This document shows positions 62,441 through 64,000 of a stretch of DNA of 64,000 nt, one piece after another. Source of the stretch: an uncultured Eubacteriales bacterium (GTDB lineage Bacteria > Bacillota > Clostridia > Christensenellales > Aristaeellaceae); assembly GCA_902767565.1 (NCBI GenBank), contig CACXHY010000008.1:35752-99751 (forward strand), read 5' to 3'. A model generated the notes under the pieces. It was not told where the DNA came from. It ran no database searches and was given only the letters and a program-made list of their open reading frames with translations. The number at the start of each line of letters is the position of its first letter. The first letter of the stretch is position 1. A program made the translations under genes and the position numbers.

Positions 62441-63046
62441 TCAGGGGATGAACGCGTCGCGGAACACAGGCAGTCCGCGGTCTTTATCCGACAGGATCAG
62501 CGGCGCACCGTCCACCCTGTAGCCCTCCGGAGACGCGTCCCCCGGATAGGCTCCCGTCATCTCCGGCCAGTCGATGCCGATATCGGGATCGTTCCAGGCC
62601 ACGCCGCCTTCGTCGTCGGCATGATAGAAATCGTCACATTTGTAGCAGAACTCCGCGCGGTCCGAGAGGACCAGAAAGCCGTGGGCGAACCCTTTGGGGA
62701 TCAGGATCTGCTTCCGGTTTTCCTCCGTCAGCAGAATGCCGAAATAGCGGCCGAAGGTGGCCGATCCCTTTCTGAGGTCGACGGCGGCATCATAGACGGC
62801 TCCCCGGATCACGCGGACCAGTTTTGCCTGCGGATACCGCTTCTGAAAATGCAAGCCCCGCAGGACCCCCTTGACGGACGAGGACTGGTTGTCCTGTACA
62901 AAGGTATAGTGCAGGCCCGCTTCCTCCATATCCCGCCGGTTGTAGGTCTCCACGAAGGTTCCCCTGTCGTCCCCGTGGACCGCCGGCGTGATCACGCACA
63001 GGCCTTCAATGCCGCCGGCGTCCCGCTCGATCTGAATCTGAGCCAT
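62441..63046 (-). CDS. rfbC: dTDP-4-dehydrorhamnose 3,5-epimerase
   Basis: Third step of dTDP-L-rhamnose synthesis. 201 residues, cupin fold. The signature FVQDNQSSSVKGVLRGLHFQ holds the catalytic His; GFAHGFLVLSD and VAWNDPDIGIDWP follow. ATG at 63046 is preceded by GGAGGA 10 bases upstream; the frame extends to 63139 without support. rfbA, rfbB and rfbD are not in the window, but surface rhamnose would fit the galE and sugar transferase genes. Confidence 0.92.
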   Translation of the reverse strand: MAQIQIERDAGGIEGLCVITPAVHGDDRGTFVETYNRRDMEEAGLHYTFVQDNQSSSVKGVLRGLHFQKRYPQAKLVRVIRGAVYDAAVDLRKGSATFGRYFGILLTEENRKQILIPKGFAHGFLVLSDRAEFCYKCDDFYHADDEGGVAWNDPDIGIDWPEMTGAYPGDASPEGYRVDGAPLILSDKDRGLPVFRDAFIP

Positions 63047-63204
63047 CTGATCAGCATCCTCCAGTATTCGTCTTGCAAGGGAGAAACACCCGCATGCTCC
63101 CGCATGAAAGCGATTATGTCCGAAGCGCGGCCGCGCCACGAGGGGCCGCGAGGCGGCAGCGCCCTGCGGTCCGTCATGCCTGACGGCACGCGTCCGGGCC
63201 GGTG

Positions 63205-64000
63205 TTACCGCTTTTCACCGTCCAGCCCGTATTTCGTCGTCCTGGTCCTCTTGCCCTTGCTGTTGTATGTGTACACAAGGCAGTGTGCGCCGTCCGTGCG
63301 TTCCACGGGGTTTCCGGCCGTGTCATAGAACCGGTCTTCCGTGACCCGGCCATCCTCCCAGGTGCTGCGGCATTCCGCGTAGCCCTCACTGTTCATCACG
63401 GGCTCGCCGTCCGTTCCCAGACAGCAGCGCGAGATGAGGTGACCGTCCGCGTCATACCGATAGCGCAGCGCGGCGTATCCGCCCTTGCAGAGCGTCGGGC
63501 TTCCGTCGGCGAGGCGGTACTCTTCGCGCTCAGGAAGGCCCTCGGCGTTCCAGGATCTGACGATCATCTCATACCCGTCCGCGCATGGCACAGGCCGGCC
63601 TTCCGCGTCCAGGTACCGTTCCTCGGACAGGTTCCCCGCTTCGTCGTATGCGTATGCCACCTGGCAGTACGTGTCGTCCGCGCTGTAGGGCAGCGCCTCG
63701 CCGTCAACGCCATAGTTGGCGGCCCACAGCAAGTTCTTCTTTTCGTCGTAGGTGCGCATCGCTGCCGCGTACTGGCCCTTGTAGAGCACCGGCTCCCCGG
63801 CCGCGCCGTAGTAGCGCGTCACCGCGGCGTTGCCGTATTCGTCCCGTTCGTACGCGATGCTGGCATATCCGTTCGCCAGCACGATCGCCGCCCCGTCCGG
63901 TCCGTAATAGTCCGTCCGCACCAGCTGACCGCCTTCATAGGTCTTGCGGAAGGACGCGTATCCCGCCTTGCAGTTCATCGGTTCGCCCGACGCGTCATAG
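63205..64000 (-). CDS. YD-like repeat protein, 5' end outside window
   Basis: About 265 residues in tandem units of about 22-26 residues, each of the form YDxxGNxxxxxYYxxDGxPVxxxxGYA. The ATG at 63978 is not the start: upstream codons encode YDASGEP, another repeat unit, so the gene runs off the right edge. The C-terminus ends TKYGLDGEKR. Repeats of this kind resemble RHS/YD or related surface repeat proteins. No signal peptide or toxin domain is visible in this part. Confidence 0.65.
   Translation of the reverse strand, partial: YDASGEPMNCKAGYASFRKTYEGGQLVRTDYYGPDGAAIVLANGYASIAYERDEYGNAAVTRYYGAAGEPVLYKGQYAAAMRTYDEKKNLLWAANYGVDGEALPYSADDTYCQVAYAYDEAGNLSEERYLDAEGRPVPCADGYEMIVRSWNAEGLPEREEYRLADGSPTLCKGGYAALRYRYDADGHLISRCCLGTDGEPVMNSEGYAECRSTWEDGRVTEDRFYDTAGNPVERTDGAHCLVYTYNSKGKRTRTTKYGLDGEKR

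Overview
The window reads as one continuous chromosomal segment of a GC-rich, Gram-positive-type anaerobe of the Clostridia, probably a gut or rumen lineage. That placement is inference. It rests on strong AGGAGG ribosome sites, frequent GTG and TTG starts, sigma-A promoters with TTGACA/TATAAT-like boxes and 17-bp spacers, a T-box, CtsR boxes, an AbrB regulator, two clostripain-family (C11) peptidases, and an orphan MsmX-type sugar ATPase. I saw no rRNA, tRNA, CRISPR array, transposase or prophage gene.

Layout. 1-2410: tail of a membrane-anchored protein, the MsmX-type ATPase and a small secreted protein. 2411-9107: a short inverted-repeat element, xpt, then secA, a DUF6273 protein and prfB. 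9124-12760: a TIGR01906 membrane protein, tsaD, a GtrA-like protein and a CE15-like esterase. 12757-15419: an ABC-F ATPase with a long structured leader, then an orotate-PRTase-like gene. 15563-18030: aroA-aroC on the minus strand. 18268-20855: abrB, acyl-ACP thioesterase, CotH-like protein. 21015-24079: a long PRPP synthetase, a GNAT enzyme, an AraC regulator and a 56-residue small gene. 24130-27690: a leucine-type T-box driving an esterase and then leuS. 27731-30608: NlpC/P60-like protein, sugar O-acetyltransferase, CE1-like esterase. 30717-33419 (minus): a 900-residue SH3/peptidoglycan-binding protein.

33818-42331 is a cell-elongation operon: maf, mreB, mreC, mreD, mrdA, minD, rodA. minC and minE are absent. 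42381-50518 is a second operon: sugar-phosphate transferase, galE, a tubulin-like protein, a giant actin/Hsp70-like protein and a TlpA-type thioredoxin. The tubulin-like/actin-like pair is the best candidate here for an undescribed system. 50755-58555 (minus): DUF1643 protein and two very large secreted C11 peptidases. 58893-59591: Hsp20 under tandem CtsR boxes. 59593-62320 (minus): a small membrane protein, a two-repeat secreted protein and an ABC half-transporter. 62441-64000 (minus): rfbC and a truncated YD-like repeat protein.

Together the genes describe a saccharolytic, wall-building cell: esterases and an O-acetyltransferase that could act on plant polysaccharide, a dedicated elongasome, surface-sugar synthesis (galE, rfbC, sugar transferase), and several large secreted proteins. 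A family of about 150-250 bp inverted-repeat elements is scattered between operons (2420, 50536 and possibly 33536).
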